Program-made: the position numbers and the translations under genes
Notes under the pieces: generated by a model
Told to the model about the DNA's origin: nothing
The model's input: only the letters and a program-made list of their open reading frames with translations
The model's database searches: none
DNA from: Schlesneria paludicola DSM 18645
GTDB taxonomy: Bacteria; Planctomycetota; Planctomycetia; Planctomycetales; Planctomycetaceae
Direction: 5' to 3'
Length of the DNA: 64,000 bases
Assembly (NCBI GenBank): GCA_945862235.1
Contig: CAMAYU010000001.1
Span: forward strand, 1-64,000
Shown: piece by piece, positions 11,264 through 19,866 of the stretch
Layout: each line of letters opens with the position of its first letter
Position numbering within the stretch: position 1 is the stretch's first letter

Positions 11264-12001
11264 TTACGGCAGTTCGCGGAGGCGGAGGTTCTTGAACTCG
11301 ACGGGCGCGCCTTCCGATTCGAGGCAAAGATACCCGGTCTTCGGTTCGCAGTTGGTGCCGCCCGAGACTTCCTCGCCGTTCACCCACAGGCGGACTTCAC
11401 CGTTGATGGCTCGCACGTAGTAGTGGTTCCATTCGCCAACCCCCTTGCTCAGGTTCTTGCGTGGAAAACTGCGAGAGCCACCGGGAGCCACCGGCGGGAA
11501 CGGTGTCATCTTGGCTTTGCCGACGGGAAAGACATCGCCGTTGGTGGTGAACCAGTCGGGTTTCTTGCCGGAAGATTTTTCGTACTGCTCGGCGTAGCCG
11601 TGGTCGAGGACCTGCACCTCAATGCCGCCGGGAGGAAGCTGGCCGGGTTTGAGGTTCGTGAGAGCCTCTTCACTGGTCCACACGAAAATCCCTGAGTTGC
11701 CGCCCGCCTTGAGGTGTCGCCACTGCGCGACGAGTTCAAAATTGGTGATCTGCTTGGTGGAGCGCGTCACACCCACGGGAGTCCCCTTGCACGAGACCGC
11801 GCCCTCTTTCCACGTCCAAGTATCAGGATCCCCGTTCACCATGACAAAATCGGCTTCGCCCAGCGACCGCCATCCCAAGCCCGTCCCGTCGATCACCGCC
11901 TTCGGCAAACCAACCGGCTCCTCCTGAGCTTGAAGCCAACCTGCGGTGAATAGCAGGACTGTGAGTCCGCGACAGACCTGACCGACGAGACGATTGTTCA
12001 C
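11264..12001 (-). CDS. DUF1080 (3-keto-disaccharide hydrolase-like) secreted protein
   Basis: 245 aa. Signal peptide MNNRLVGQVCRGLTVLLFTA with an AQA-type cleavage region. The beta-jellyroll DUF1080 family is shown by NFELVAQWRHLKAGGNSGIF, GGIEVQVLDHGY, EWNHYYVRAINGEVRLWVNG and a C-terminal GYLCLESEGAPVEFKNLRL. Family members are laminin-G/lectin-like and have been linked to glycoside hydrolysis; activity here is inferred. It is flanked on both sides by copies of one palindromic repeat. Confidence 0.9.
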   Translation of the reverse strand: MNNRLVGQVCRGLTVLLFTAGWLQAQEEPVGLPKAVIDGTGLGWRSLGEADFVMVNGDPDTWTWKEGAVSCKGTPVGVTRSTKQITNFELVAQWRHLKAGGNSGIFVWTSEEALTNLKPGQLPPGGIEVQVLDHGYAEQYEKSSGKKPDWFTTNGDVFPVGKAKMTPFPPVAPGGSRSFPRKNLSKGVGEWNHYYVRAINGEVRLWVNGEEVSGGTNCEPKTGYLCLESEGAPVEFKNLRLRELP

Positions 12002-12048
12002 GCCAGAGCCTTTGAAAGAGGTAAAGGTTTAATTCGTCAACACGTGGC

Positions 12049-12105
12049 TTAACCGCGTGGGCAACGCCCCGCGCGTCGATGGAGAGTCGATCCTCAACAT
12101 CCACA
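12049..12105. repeat. Palindromic repeat, left-arm copy
   Basis: TTAACCGCGTGGGCAACGCC followed by CGCGTCGATG matches the left half of the 11161-11240 element. The right arm is missing. Confidence 0.75.
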
Positions 12106-12140
12106 CCACGCTTAGGAACTTGTTCGCGGGCTGAACAATG

Positions 12141-13235
12141 TCAGTAGACGCCGACCGTGGTGGTCTTGGCAAAGACGTGGAAGGGGCGTGTGCCGCTGAT
12201 GCCGTCCCACGGATATTTTTCGTGGGGCTGTTCGCGTTCACCTTCGTCGCGCTCCATGAAGCCGGGGATGAAGAGTTCTTTCGTCAGCGTGTAAAGCTTC
12301 ACACGACCCGTCTTGCCGTAGCCGACGACTTGGTTGTAGTCCTCGAACTCGACGGTTTCGATGACGGCGCGGGGCTGAGGCGCGTGGTAGGTGATCTTAA
12401 AGTTGTCGGCCGGATCGAACGGCTTGCCACAGGCGAGGCCCATCAGCGTGTTGCCGTAGGTCGGCGTGATGTACACATCGGGGCCGAGCAACTCTTCACG
12501 ACAGGTGCGATACCACTGCGGCGTGAACTCGGTCCCGCCCGCAAAAATCCCCTTGATGCCGGTCTCGGCGATGCTCGTGCCGTCGTCGAGCAACCGCATG
12601 GCGAGGGCTTCGAGCAACTTCGGCGTCATGAAGGCGCACTTGATGTCGTGGTTGGCCGAGAGAATCGTCACTGCTTGTTCGATGACGTGGTCTTTGTAGT
12701 CCTCGGCCTCCTTGATCTTTCCCTTCTTGATGAGCTTCACGACCCAACGCGGATCGAGGTCCACACAGAAGCAGATGCCGCCGCGATACTGGGCCAGATG
12801 TTCGACCGCCAACCGTAGCCGCCTCGGCCCGGATGGGCCGAGCATCAGCCAGTTTGAGCCTCGGGGAAAGAATTCGTCGGGGAGCGTGTCGCTGAAGTTT
12901 TCGTAGTCGATCCAATGGTCTTCGATGACCATGCGACTCTTGGGCACGCCCGTCGTACCGCCAGTCTCAAACACGTAGACCGGCTTCCCCGCCAGCCCTT
13001 TCGGCACCCAGCGGTTGATCGGCCCGCCGCGCAGCCACTCGTCTTCGAAGTGCGGAAACTTCTTCAGGTCGTCGAAGCATTTGACTTCGGTGAGCGGATT
13101 GAAGTTATAAGTCTTGGCCTTCTCCAGCCAGAACGGACTGCCGGTCGATTCGTGGAAATGCCACTGCACCGTTTCCACGGTGTGAGCATCCAGTTGAGAC
13201 TTGGCTTGAGAAACGAGTGTGTCGATCTGACTCAC
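12141..13235 (-). CDS. PaaK-like adenylate-forming enzyme
   Basis: 364 aa from a GTG start (first codon of VSQIDTLVSQAK); the track's longer ORF adds repeat-derived sequence upstream. The P-loop-like motif FETGGTTGVPKSRMV is diagnostic of the acyl/aryl-CoA synthetase superfamily, and GIFAGGTEFTPQWYRTCREE followed by ITPTYGNTLMG resembles the A5 region of phenylacetate-CoA ligases. It is shorter than full PaaK (about 430 aa) and the usual mobile C-terminal lysine domain is not evident. Product: an acyl-adenylate or acyl-CoA of unknown acid. A LuxE-like acyl-transfer role is an alternative. Confidence 0.78.
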   Translation of the reverse strand: MSQIDTLVSQAKSQLDAHTVETVQWHFHESTGSPFWLEKAKTYNFNPLTEVKCFDDLKKFPHFEDEWLRGGPINRWVPKGLAGKPVYVFETGGTTGVPKSRMVIEDHWIDYENFSDTLPDEFFPRGSNWLMLGPSGPRRLRLAVEHLAQYRGGICFCVDLDPRWVVKLIKKGKIKEAEDYKDHVIEQAVTILSANHDIKCAFMTPKLLEALAMRLLDDGTSIAETGIKGIFAGGTEFTPQWYRTCREELLGPDVYITPTYGNTLMGLACGKPFDPADNFKITYHAPQPRAVIETVEFEDYNQVVGYGKTGRVKLYTLTKELFIPGFMERDEGEREQPHEKYPWDGISGTRPFHVFAKTTTVGVY

Positions 13236-13339
13236 GGCGTGGCTTTCTGTAGCGAGTGTGTAAGCCGAAGTCCGGCCTTTGAGAAAGCCAGACTTACGAC
13301 GGAATGGAAATCCCAAAAGTCGTAGCAAAGAGGCGGAGT

Positions 13340-13367
13340 GAAATCCGGCTTTCAGAGAAGCCGGATT
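13340..13367. repeat. Hairpin between the PaaK-like and Gfo/Idh/MocA genes
   Basis: AAATCCGGCTT and AAGCCGGATTT form a stem with a six-base loop. A second related pair (GAAGTCCGGCCTTTGAGAAAG...) lies 70 bases to the left. It has no clear T-run, so it is a repeat or weak terminator rather than a proven intrinsic terminator. Confidence 0.6.
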
Positions 13368-13377
13368 TCCAATTCGG

Positions 13378-14835
13378 TCACAGGTCCGCGGTCTGCGGAA
13401 CGATGTACGGTGCGCGGTATTCGCGCGTCGTGAGCTTGTTCGCTTCGGCGGCTCGTTCACCGCTGAACTCTTCCTTGCCGGCGAGAGTCAGCTTGGGGCC
13501 GAGCGTGATCTTGGTCGTGGCGGGATCGACCTTGTTGTCCAACAAGTGCTGCTGGAAGCGATCGAATGTTTCCAAGGCTTCGTCATCACCTTGCAACTTT
13601 GCGGTGATGTCCTTGGCCGCGACTGGCGTCCCGAGTCGGTACGAGATGTTGCCGACGTGGCAGAGAGCACTCGACAGATGGCCCTGCAAAATATCGGCGT
13701 TCAGGTCTTCGATGTTGCGGCTGCGAACGGCCTTCACGAAGTTGCCGAAGTGATTGTCATCGCCTCCGCCACCGAAGTCCTTCACCTTGTTACCGTCCTT
13801 GTCGAACTGCGTCCCACCGTTATAGCTCGGCATTACTGCGTAGCCGTTGCTGCCAGAGAAGATCACGCCGACACCCGCGTCTTTGTACTTCTCGGTCTTC
13901 AGTCCACGCACTTCAAACACCAGCCGCCTGCCACCCGCGTATTGGTGGATACAGACCTGCGTGTTCGCGGTCTCACCGGCGTCTTCGTAACCAAACCGAC
14001 CACCATAACTGAGGACCGTCTCACCGAGGCTCATCTCGTTCAGACCCCAGCGGGCGATGTCCATCTGATGGATGCCTTGGTTGCCGAGATCGCCGTTGCC
14101 GGTCTCCCACTGCCAGTGCCAGTCGTAGTGAAACTTGGGACGGGTGAGCGTGGTCATCTGAGCCGGGCCGCTCCACATGTCGTAGTTCACACTGGCGGGA
14201 ACATCGTAGTTGCCGCGTGGACCGATCGATCCACGCTGCTTGTAGCACAGGCCGCGCGCTAACTTCACTTCGCCAATGCCGCCATCGTGAATGATTTGAA
14301 TCAGTTCCCTCATGCCGGGGTTCGAGCGGCTTTGCGTTCCTGTCTGCACGATCTTCTTGTGCTTGCGAGCCGCTTCGACGAGTTGCCGTCCTTCAAACAC
14401 GTTGTGACTGACTGGCTTTTCGACGTACACGTCCTTGCCTGCTTGAACAGCCCAGATCGCGGCCAGCGCGTGCCAGTGATTCGGAGTGGCAATGCTGGCG
14501 ATATGAATCGACTTGTCGTCGAAGCACTTTCGCATGTCGGTGTAGACGGTTGGCCGCTTCCCGAATCTTTTCTCGATCGCGTCGGCCTGCCTGTTCCCCA
14601 CGACCTCATCGACATCGACGATCGCCGCGATTTGGCAGTCTTTGCGTTTGCCGAACCCGTCAATGTGCGAGCCACCGCGTCCGTTCACACCGACCACCGC
14701 GACGCGCAGAATATCGGCCGATCCCGGAACGGCTTCTTCGGCCGCGAAGGACAATCCGGAGCGACTGGCGAGTGCCGCAGTGGCTGCGGCGAACATCGAG
14801 CTTTCGAGAAAGTCGCGACGAGAGAACTGTGACAT
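13378..14835 (-). CDS. Tat-exported Gfo/Idh/MocA family oxidoreductase
   Basis: 485 aa from the ATG at MSQFSRRDFLESSMFAAATA; the twin-arginine SRRDFLESS motif plus hydrophobic stretch predicts Tat export with NAD(P) bound, which is common in planctomycetes. Rossmann fold at LRVAVVGVNGRGGSHIDGF, family motifs SIATPNHWHALAAIWAVQAG and VYVEKPVSHN. The C-terminal substrate domain includes GDLGNQGIHQMDIARWG. The track's 10-residue upstream extension is unlikely because it would bury the Tat signal. It probably acts on sugars in the periplasm. Confidence 0.93.
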   Translation of the reverse strand: MSQFSRRDFLESSMFAAATAALASRSGLSFAAEEAVPGSADILRVAVVGVNGRGGSHIDGFGKRKDCQIAAIVDVDEVVGNRQADAIEKRFGKRPTVYTDMRKCFDDKSIHIASIATPNHWHALAAIWAVQAGKDVYVEKPVSHNVFEGRQLVEAARKHKKIVQTGTQSRSNPGMRELIQIIHDGGIGEVKLARGLCYKQRGSIGPRGNYDVPASVNYDMWSGPAQMTTLTRPKFHYDWHWQWETGNGDLGNQGIHQMDIARWGLNEMSLGETVLSYGGRFGYEDAGETANTQVCIHQYAGGRRLVFEVRGLKTEKYKDAGVGVIFSGSNGYAVMPSYNGGTQFDKDGNKVKDFGGGGDDNHFGNFVKAVRSRNIEDLNADILQGHLSSALCHVGNISYRLGTPVAAKDITAKLQGDDEALETFDRFQQHLLDNKVDPATTKITLGPKLTLAGKEEFSGERAAEANKLTTREYRAPYIVPQTADL

Positions 14836-15015
14836 CGGTGCGATCCTTGAGTGCGGGCGGGACACGAAACTGGACGGCCTGACGCAGAAGCGAGTGACGC
14901 AACCGGGTCTCGGGCGGCGTCAAGGGGCGGTAGTGTAGGCGTGTCCCTCGCGGCCTCGCAACCATCGGTGAAGACTCCCGCGAGGACATCGCCTCAGACC
15001 GACGAAGGAAGGCGA

Positions 15016-15148
15016 TTGCAAATTGATAATTGCTAATTTCTAAATGCAAATTGAGAATCAAACGCGCGCTGTGGGCCGCCCGTGAGTCTTTCATTGGTCA
15101 ATTTGCAATTACCAATTTGCAATTACCAATTTGCAATTTGCAATCTCT
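15016..15148. repeat. AT-rich short repeats (AATTTGCAATTACC)
   Basis: In the 384-base gap 14836-15219. AATTTGCAATTACC is repeated about three times at 15100-15140, with AATTTGCAATTTGCAATC following and an inverted relative (AATTGATAATTGCTAATTTC) at 15018. The low GC contrasts sharply with the neighbours. No gene is seen in the gap; the track ORF that starts here runs into the next gene but begins in repeat sequence. Confidence 0.7.
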
Positions 15149-15219
15149 TTCCAATCGTGACTTCGCGAGTCGTCCGTTGGCCCAGAGCGAAGTCTTCACT
15201 GCGAAAGTTTTCGAGACTC

Positions 15220-15882
15220 ATGAACTACTTCACTCACGCCTTGAATCATCTCGACCGTCCGTACTTCGTCGCTGGGACAGCAGTGCCCGACTGGTTGTCG
15301 GTCGCAGATCGGAAAGTGCGGTTTCGGCCGCAGCATCTCGAACCGTGGGCCGACGGTGGCGAGACGCTTCAGGCGGAAGTGGCCGCCGGAACGTTGCGGC
15401 ATCTGCACGACGACGGCTGGTTTCACGCGACGCGCGGGTTTGTCGAAGTGACGGGCGAACTGACGCAACTCTTCCGTGAACAGCTCGGTGCCGACGACCA
15501 GTACCACTGCGGATTTCTCGGCCATGTCGGGATGGAACTGCTGCTCGACGCGGTGTTGATCGAGCGGTATCCCGCACGGTTCGACGAATATTGGCGAGTC
15601 CTCAATGCGGTCGATCCGCTCGCCATCGAAGCGGCCATCAATCGCATGGCCCGTCAACCGTCCGATCGTCTCGCGTGGTTCATCACGCTGTTTCGACGCG
15701 AACAGTTTCTGCGTTGCTACACGAATGATCAGCGCTTGTTGACTCGCTTGAATCAAGTGTTGACCCGAGTCAAACTCTGCCCGCTCCCGCCGCAAGCCAC
15801 GTTCGTTCTCGCCGAATCGCGCAAGATTGTCGGTGAGCGATTGAATGACCTACTGCCCACCGAACATTTTGAACTGCCGTGA
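15220..15882 (+). CDS. Conserved hypothetical protein
   Basis: 220 aa, starting at MNYFTHALNHLDRPYFVAGT; the upstream part of the track ORF is translated repeat. The opening resembles the MNYLAH start of acyl-carrier-protein phosphodiesterase (AcpH) and several conserved His/Asp (HLHDDGWFHATRGF, GHVGMELLLDAVLI) would suit a helical metal-dependent phosphohydrolase, but this is only a weak likeness. No signal peptide or membrane segment is seen. Confidence 0.7.
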   Translation: MNYFTHALNHLDRPYFVAGTAVPDWLSVADRKVRFRPQHLEPWADGGETLQAEVAAGTLRHLHDDGWFHATRGFVEVTGELTQLFREQLGADDQYHCGFLGHVGMELLLDAVLIERYPARFDEYWRVLNAVDPLAIEAAINRMARQPSDRLAWFITLFRREQFLRCYTNDQRLLTRLNQVLTRVKLCPLPPQATFVLAESRKIVGERLNDLLPTEHFELP

Positions 15883-15910
15883 GTGAAGTGAACACGCGGT
15901 CGTGAAGCAA

Positions 15911-16045
15911 ACCCCACCGGGCTTGTCCCGGTGGAAACAGGTTTTTGCACTACTTGCTCAGTCACTCCCTTGCTCAGTCACTCGAAACGGCGAGGCAACA
16001 AGTAGTGCAAAAACTCGCGAGCCACCGGGGCAAGCCCGGTGGGGT
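15911..16045. repeat. Long nested inverted repeat (about 135 bp)
   Basis: Outer arms ACCCCACCGGGCTTGTCCCG and CGGGGCAAGCCCGGTGGGGT; inner arms GTTTTTGCACTACTTG and CAAGTAGTGCAAAAAC. The loop holds a direct repeat TTGCTCAGTCACTC (two copies). The structure is MITE-like and lies between two plus-strand genes. Confidence 0.85.
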
Positions 16046-16114
16046 CGCTACTTTGAAGACTCTTTCAACAGACTCCTGATGCTGATCCACGTCCATAACT
16101 GAGGAACTCCTGCG

Positions 16115-16957
16115 ATGAAGTACGGCATGAACATGTTGCTCTGGACCTCCGATGTCACCGAAGAGCACTACCCGATTTTGGAGAGTCTCAAGCAGTGGGG
16201 CTTCGATGGTGTCGAGCTACCAATTTTCGATATGGAAGTGGCGAAGTTTCAGAAGCTGGGAGCGAAGCTCGACCAGATCGGACTGGGACGAACGGCCGTC
16301 ACGGTTTGCACTGATGCCGACAACCCGATCTCACCCGACGCGAGCATTCGCGCGGCGGGGTTGGCTCGTCTGAAGAAGGCGATCGACATGTGCGCGGCCA
16401 GCGGCGCGACGCACCTCTGCGGCCCGATTCACTCGGCGCTCGGCTCGTTCAGCGGATCGGGAGCGACCGCCGACGAATGGAAGTGGGGGAAGGAGACGCT
16501 GTCAAAGGCCGCCGACCACGCGCAGGCCAACAACGTCACGCTGGTTGTCGAATACCTCAATCGTTTCGAGTGCTACTTTCTGACGAACGCGGCGGACGAC
16601 GCTCGTTTCTGTCGCGAGGTCAATCATCCGAATCTCAAGATGATGTACGACACGTTCCACGCGAACATCGAGGAGAAGAACCTCGCCGCAGCGATGCAGT
16701 CGTGCTGGGATCAGGTCGTTCATGTTCACATCTCGGAGAATGATCGCTCGACGCCCGGCGAAGGGCATGTCGATTGGGAGACCACATTCCAGATGTTGAA
16801 GACGCTGAAGTACGACGGCTGGTTGATGGTCGAAGCCTTCGGCCTTGCTCTTCCCGCGTTGGCGGCCGCCACCAAGGTCTGGCGACGGATGTTTCCGAAC
16901 GAAGAGTATTTGTCGCAGCACGCGCTCGCGTTCATGAAGCGGATGATGGCGGGCTGA
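16115..16957 (+). CDS. Sugar phosphate isomerase/epimerase-like TIM barrel (ketose 3-epimerase family)
   Basis: 280 aa, cytoplasmic. It starts MKYGMNMLLWTSDVTEE, typical of D-tagatose/D-psicose 3-epimerase-like proteins. The four metal ligands of the family are plausible: Glu in VVEYLNRFE, Asp in MMYDTFHANI, His in VHVHISENDR, and Glu in WLMVEAFG, with the substrate-contacting GEGHVDW between them. It probably epimerises or isomerises a free ketose; the substrate is not readable. A hairpin (16976-17007) follows the stop. Confidence 0.9.
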   Translation: MKYGMNMLLWTSDVTEEHYPILESLKQWGFDGVELPIFDMEVAKFQKLGAKLDQIGLGRTAVTVCTDADNPISPDASIRAAGLARLKKAIDMCAASGATHLCGPIHSALGSFSGSGATADEWKWGKETLSKAADHAQANNVTLVVEYLNRFECYFLTNAADDARFCREVNHPNLKMMYDTFHANIEEKNLAAAMQSCWDQVVHVHISENDRSTPGEGHVDWETTFQMLKTLKYDGWLMVEAFGLALPALAAATKVWRRMFPNEEYLSQHALAFMKRMMAG

Positions 16958-16975
16958 ACGCGGGTTCCGATCCCT

Positions 16976-17007
16976 GAAGTCCGGCTGAGCTTTGTTAGCC
17001 GGACTTC
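16976..17007 (+). terminator. Possible terminator hairpin after the epimerase gene
   Basis: GAAGTCCGGCT and AGCCGGACTTC form a perfect 11-bp stem 18 bases after the stop codon. There is no strong T-run, so it could be a repeat; related GAAGTCCGGC sequences occur near 13268 and 27807. Confidence 0.5.
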
Positions 17008-17203
17008 GTCTGCGAGTGCAAACTCTGACATCTTACGACCCCACTTTCATCTGACCGACACTCTTCCGAAGTCGCCTTCATGCCAATCACCGGCCGGTCT
17101 CTCGTCGAGTGTGCCAATGACCTTTCTGCCTGGCGTGTACGAACTCGCTTGCCAGTACCACTTCACAGCCAATACCTGACGCGGCACAAAGTGAGAGGTT
17201 TCC

Positions 17204-17310
17204 GAGCGGGGTGGCGTAAGCCCCCTGGCTCTTCTCAAGCGGGCTTACGCCCAAAAACCGGGGGGCTTACGCCACCCCGCTCAGATGTCTCATCACTGAC
17301 CGCGCGAGGT
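17204..17310. repeat. Two-hairpin palindromic element, copy at the 5' end of the next gene
   Basis: Arms GAGCGGGGTGGCGTAAGCCC and GGGCTTACGCCACCCCGCTC, followed by a tail AGATGTCTCATCACTGACCG that is also found after the 53441 copy. The tail ends GCGAGGTCT, which supplies a Shine-Dalgarno-like GAGG just before the GTG start of the next gene. Confidence 0.88.
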
Positions 17311-17316
17311 CTGCTG

Positions 17317-19863
17317 GTGCCGTTGATCGCGGCGCTGGCAATGATCTGCGCGAGCGATGTTCTCGCGCAGGATGAGCCGCCTGCGGTGAAGCTGTCCGTC
17401 GTGCGCGCGACAACCGGAGGTGTCCATGCCTACGCTCCCAATCGATGGGGGCTGCTCCATGTGAATCTGATCAACACGCAGGAGACGCCACGCGACTTGC
17501 TGACCGCGACGTACTTTGACGGTGCCCCCACGATGCAGTTCGGTCAGCGGCTGCGCTTACCCGCGAAGTCGCTGCTACGAGTTGTCCAGCCCGTCTTGAT
17601 TCCGCCGCTGAATCCCGATCAGGGACGGGCACTGAACTTTCAAACGCTCGTGTTGGATGCGGGACATTCCGGTGACGAAGGAGCAGCCCACGAAGTGCTG
17701 CTGCGTGACGAAGCCGGTTTGCTCCGCCACGACGGCGCGATCTTGGTGACGCACAACCCACGCATCACGGGACTCATCAACGAGTCGTTGCCGGAACAGG
17801 AACATCTGGCGGTTGAAGTGACGGAACTGGTTTCTGCGAGTCGCGTCAGCCAGGACTTGGGACGCCAGATCGCTCTTCCCTCGGGCGAGCAACTCGCGCA
17901 CGAAGAGTTCAGTCTGCACGCGCTCGACCATTTGGTTCTGGCGGGGAATCATCTGGTCGAGGACGCGGCCGCATTGGCTTCGATCCGGCGTTGGTTGTTC
18001 GGCGGAGGACATCTGTGGATGATGCTCGACCGCACCGATCCTCGTCTGTTGGAAATGCTGGTGGGAGATCGGTTCAACGGCCACGTCGTTGATCGCGTGG
18101 GATTAAATTCGGTCCAGCTCTTTGAGGTGCATCCGACCGGCACGAAGTCGCTGGGTGAGCCGGTCGAATACGAAACGCCGGTCGATCTGGTCCGCGTCGT
18201 CGTGCAGGATGTCGAAGTCGAGAACGAAGTGAACGGCTGGCCCGCCGCGTTTTGGGTTCCGTGCGGCGACGGTCGCTTGTTGGTGACGACACTCGGGGCG
18301 CGCGGATGGATGGTTTCTCGCCATGATGAGCCGAAGCCACCGCCGCGACGCGGTCTCGCTCGCGAGACGAATGCGGACGCATTGAGTGCCGATTCTGCGG
18401 AGACTGCATTTCGAGCGAACAGGGCGATGTCCAGTTTGGCATCCGATCTCTTCTTGTCGGGCCGACCTGACGAGTTGATCTCCACGGCGGCGCTCGAAAC
18501 GCAGGTCGGGGAATACATCGGGTACTCGGTGCCGTCGCGCGGCGTCGTGCTGGGGGCGTTGGCGGTACTGGTGATGCTGATGCTGGGTATCGGTACGTGT
18601 CTGTATGCCCGGAGTGCGGTCGAACACATGGGCTGGATTGGTCCGTTGCTAGCCGTCCTGTTCGGCGCGGCGTTGCTGCAATTGGGCCGGTCGAATCGAC
18701 ACGCAATCGCCGACGCTGTTGCGGCCATGCAGTTCGTACAGCCGATCCCTGGCACGGACGATGTCCGCCGTCGCGGAGTCGTGGCGACGTACTACCGTGA
18801 AGGAAGTCAACAACCGATTCGAGCCACCGCCGGTGGACGACTGATGCCCGACATGACCGGTCTCGACGGAACCGTCCGTCGCATGGTTTGGACAGACATC
18901 GAATCGTGGCAGTGGGAGAACGTGCCGCAGGCGGCTGGACAGCACAGCGCGGCGTTCCAAGTGTCGGCAAGTGTGGTCCCGCGCATTGAGGCACGCGCGA
19001 CGTTCGACCACACCGGGCTGGTCGGTCGTGTCGTCGGAGTCACGCAACTTGAGGACGGAGTGTTGGCCACACGCTCGGGGCGCATGGGCGTCGATTTTCA
19101 AGACGAGGGATCGTTTGTCGTTCGCACCGAGAATGTCTTCGGGCGAGAACAGTTTCTCGCGGCAGACATGCTGGCCGACGAACAGGATCGCCGCCGCCGC
19201 ACACTCGAAAAACTCCTCTCCAACAAACTGCGGCGCGACTATCCCGAGCAGCCGACGTTGCTAGCGTGGAGCGACCGGCCGAACACGAACTTCCAATTTG
19301 GTGAGGGCCTGCAATCGCGCGGCTCCACGCTGATGGCCATTCCGCTGGTTTTGGAACGATCACAGATCGGTCGCGAGATCGCCATTCCATCCCCGTGGCT
19401 ACCGTATCTCAACACGCTTGCCCCCGATGGGACGCAGCCGTCCGCCATGTGGAACAACCAACTCAAGGAATGGCAGGAGCGGGCCGCGCCGAGTTCCGCT
19501 TGGCTGCGTTTCCAAGTCCCGCGCGAGTTGCTGCCGCTGAAGGCGACACACGCCCGGATGGTCATCCAAGTCACCGGTCCCGTCGGGCGGTTGGAGTTAC
19601 TTGGCCAGCGCGACGGTGCGGCGCACTCGATCCAGACCGTGATTGATCCTGTCGGACTTTTGACGCTGGAAATCACCGACCCCGCGCTCCTAACCGTTGC
19701 GAGCGATGGCAGCCTTGTCCTCGGCATCAACGCGGGCGACACGGATCAGGCCGAGATCGCGTTGGGAAAGAAGGACGCCAGTGCGAAGATCAACTACTGG
19801 CGTCTCGAATCACTCGGACTTCAATTGTGGGCGACTCCCACCGCACCACCCACCAAGGAATGA
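17317..19863 (+). CDS. Exported membrane protein linked to an ABC transporter
   Basis: 848 aa from a GTG start giving the short signal VPLIAALAMICASDVLAQ; the track's ATG at 17080 would place 79 residues, partly repeat translation, before that signal, so the later start is preferred but not certain. Two adjacent membrane segments lie in the middle (VVLGALAVLVMLMLGIGTCL and WIGPLLAVLFGAALLQLG), with large soluble parts on both sides. No enzyme motif is recognised. The ABC ATPase begins 3 bases after its stop, so the two are co-expressed and it is likely an accessory subunit, in a GldG-like arrangement (inference). Confidence 0.8.
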   Translation: MPLIAALAMICASDVLAQDEPPAVKLSVVRATTGGVHAYAPNRWGLLHVNLINTQETPRDLLTATYFDGAPTMQFGQRLRLPAKSLLRVVQPVLIPPLNPDQGRALNFQTLVLDAGHSGDEGAAHEVLLRDEAGLLRHDGAILVTHNPRITGLINESLPEQEHLAVEVTELVSASRVSQDLGRQIALPSGEQLAHEEFSLHALDHLVLAGNHLVEDAAALASIRRWLFGGGHLWMMLDRTDPRLLEMLVGDRFNGHVVDRVGLNSVQLFEVHPTGTKSLGEPVEYETPVDLVRVVVQDVEVENEVNGWPAAFWVPCGDGRLLVTTLGARGWMVSRHDEPKPPPRRGLARETNADALSADSAETAFRANRAMSSLASDLFLSGRPDELISTAALETQVGEYIGYSVPSRGVVLGALAVLVMLMLGIGTCLYARSAVEHMGWIGPLLAVLFGAALLQLGRSNRHAIADAVAAMQFVQPIPGTDDVRRRGVVATYYREGSQQPIRATAGGRLMPDMTGLDGTVRRMVWTDIESWQWENVPQAAGQHSAAFQVSASVVPRIEARATFDHTGLVGRVVGVTQLEDGVLATRSGRMGVDFQDEGSFVVRTENVFGREQFLAADMLADEQDRRRRTLEKLLSNKLRRDYPEQPTLLAWSDRPNTNFQFGEGLQSRGSTLMAIPLVLERSQIGREIAIPSPWLPYLNTLAPDGTQPSAMWNNQLKEWQERAAPSSAWLRFQVPRELLPLKATHARMVIQVTGPVGRLELLGQRDGAAHSIQTVIDPVGLLTLEITDPALLTVASDGSLVLGINAGDTDQAEIALGKKDASAKINYWRLESLGLQLWATPTAPPTKE

Positions 19864-19866
19864 CGA

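Noticed and set aside
12141-13460. 439-aa version of the PaaK-like enzyme
   Set aside because: The extra 75 N-terminal residues are translated from intergenic GAAGTCCGGC hairpins and the end of the neighbouring gene; the GTG at 13235 fits the protein.
15082-15219. N-terminal extension of the 15.2-kb hypothetical protein (MSLSLVNLQLPICNYQFAIC)
   Set aside because: It is a translation of the AATTTGCAATTACC repeat; the internal ATG gives a natural start.
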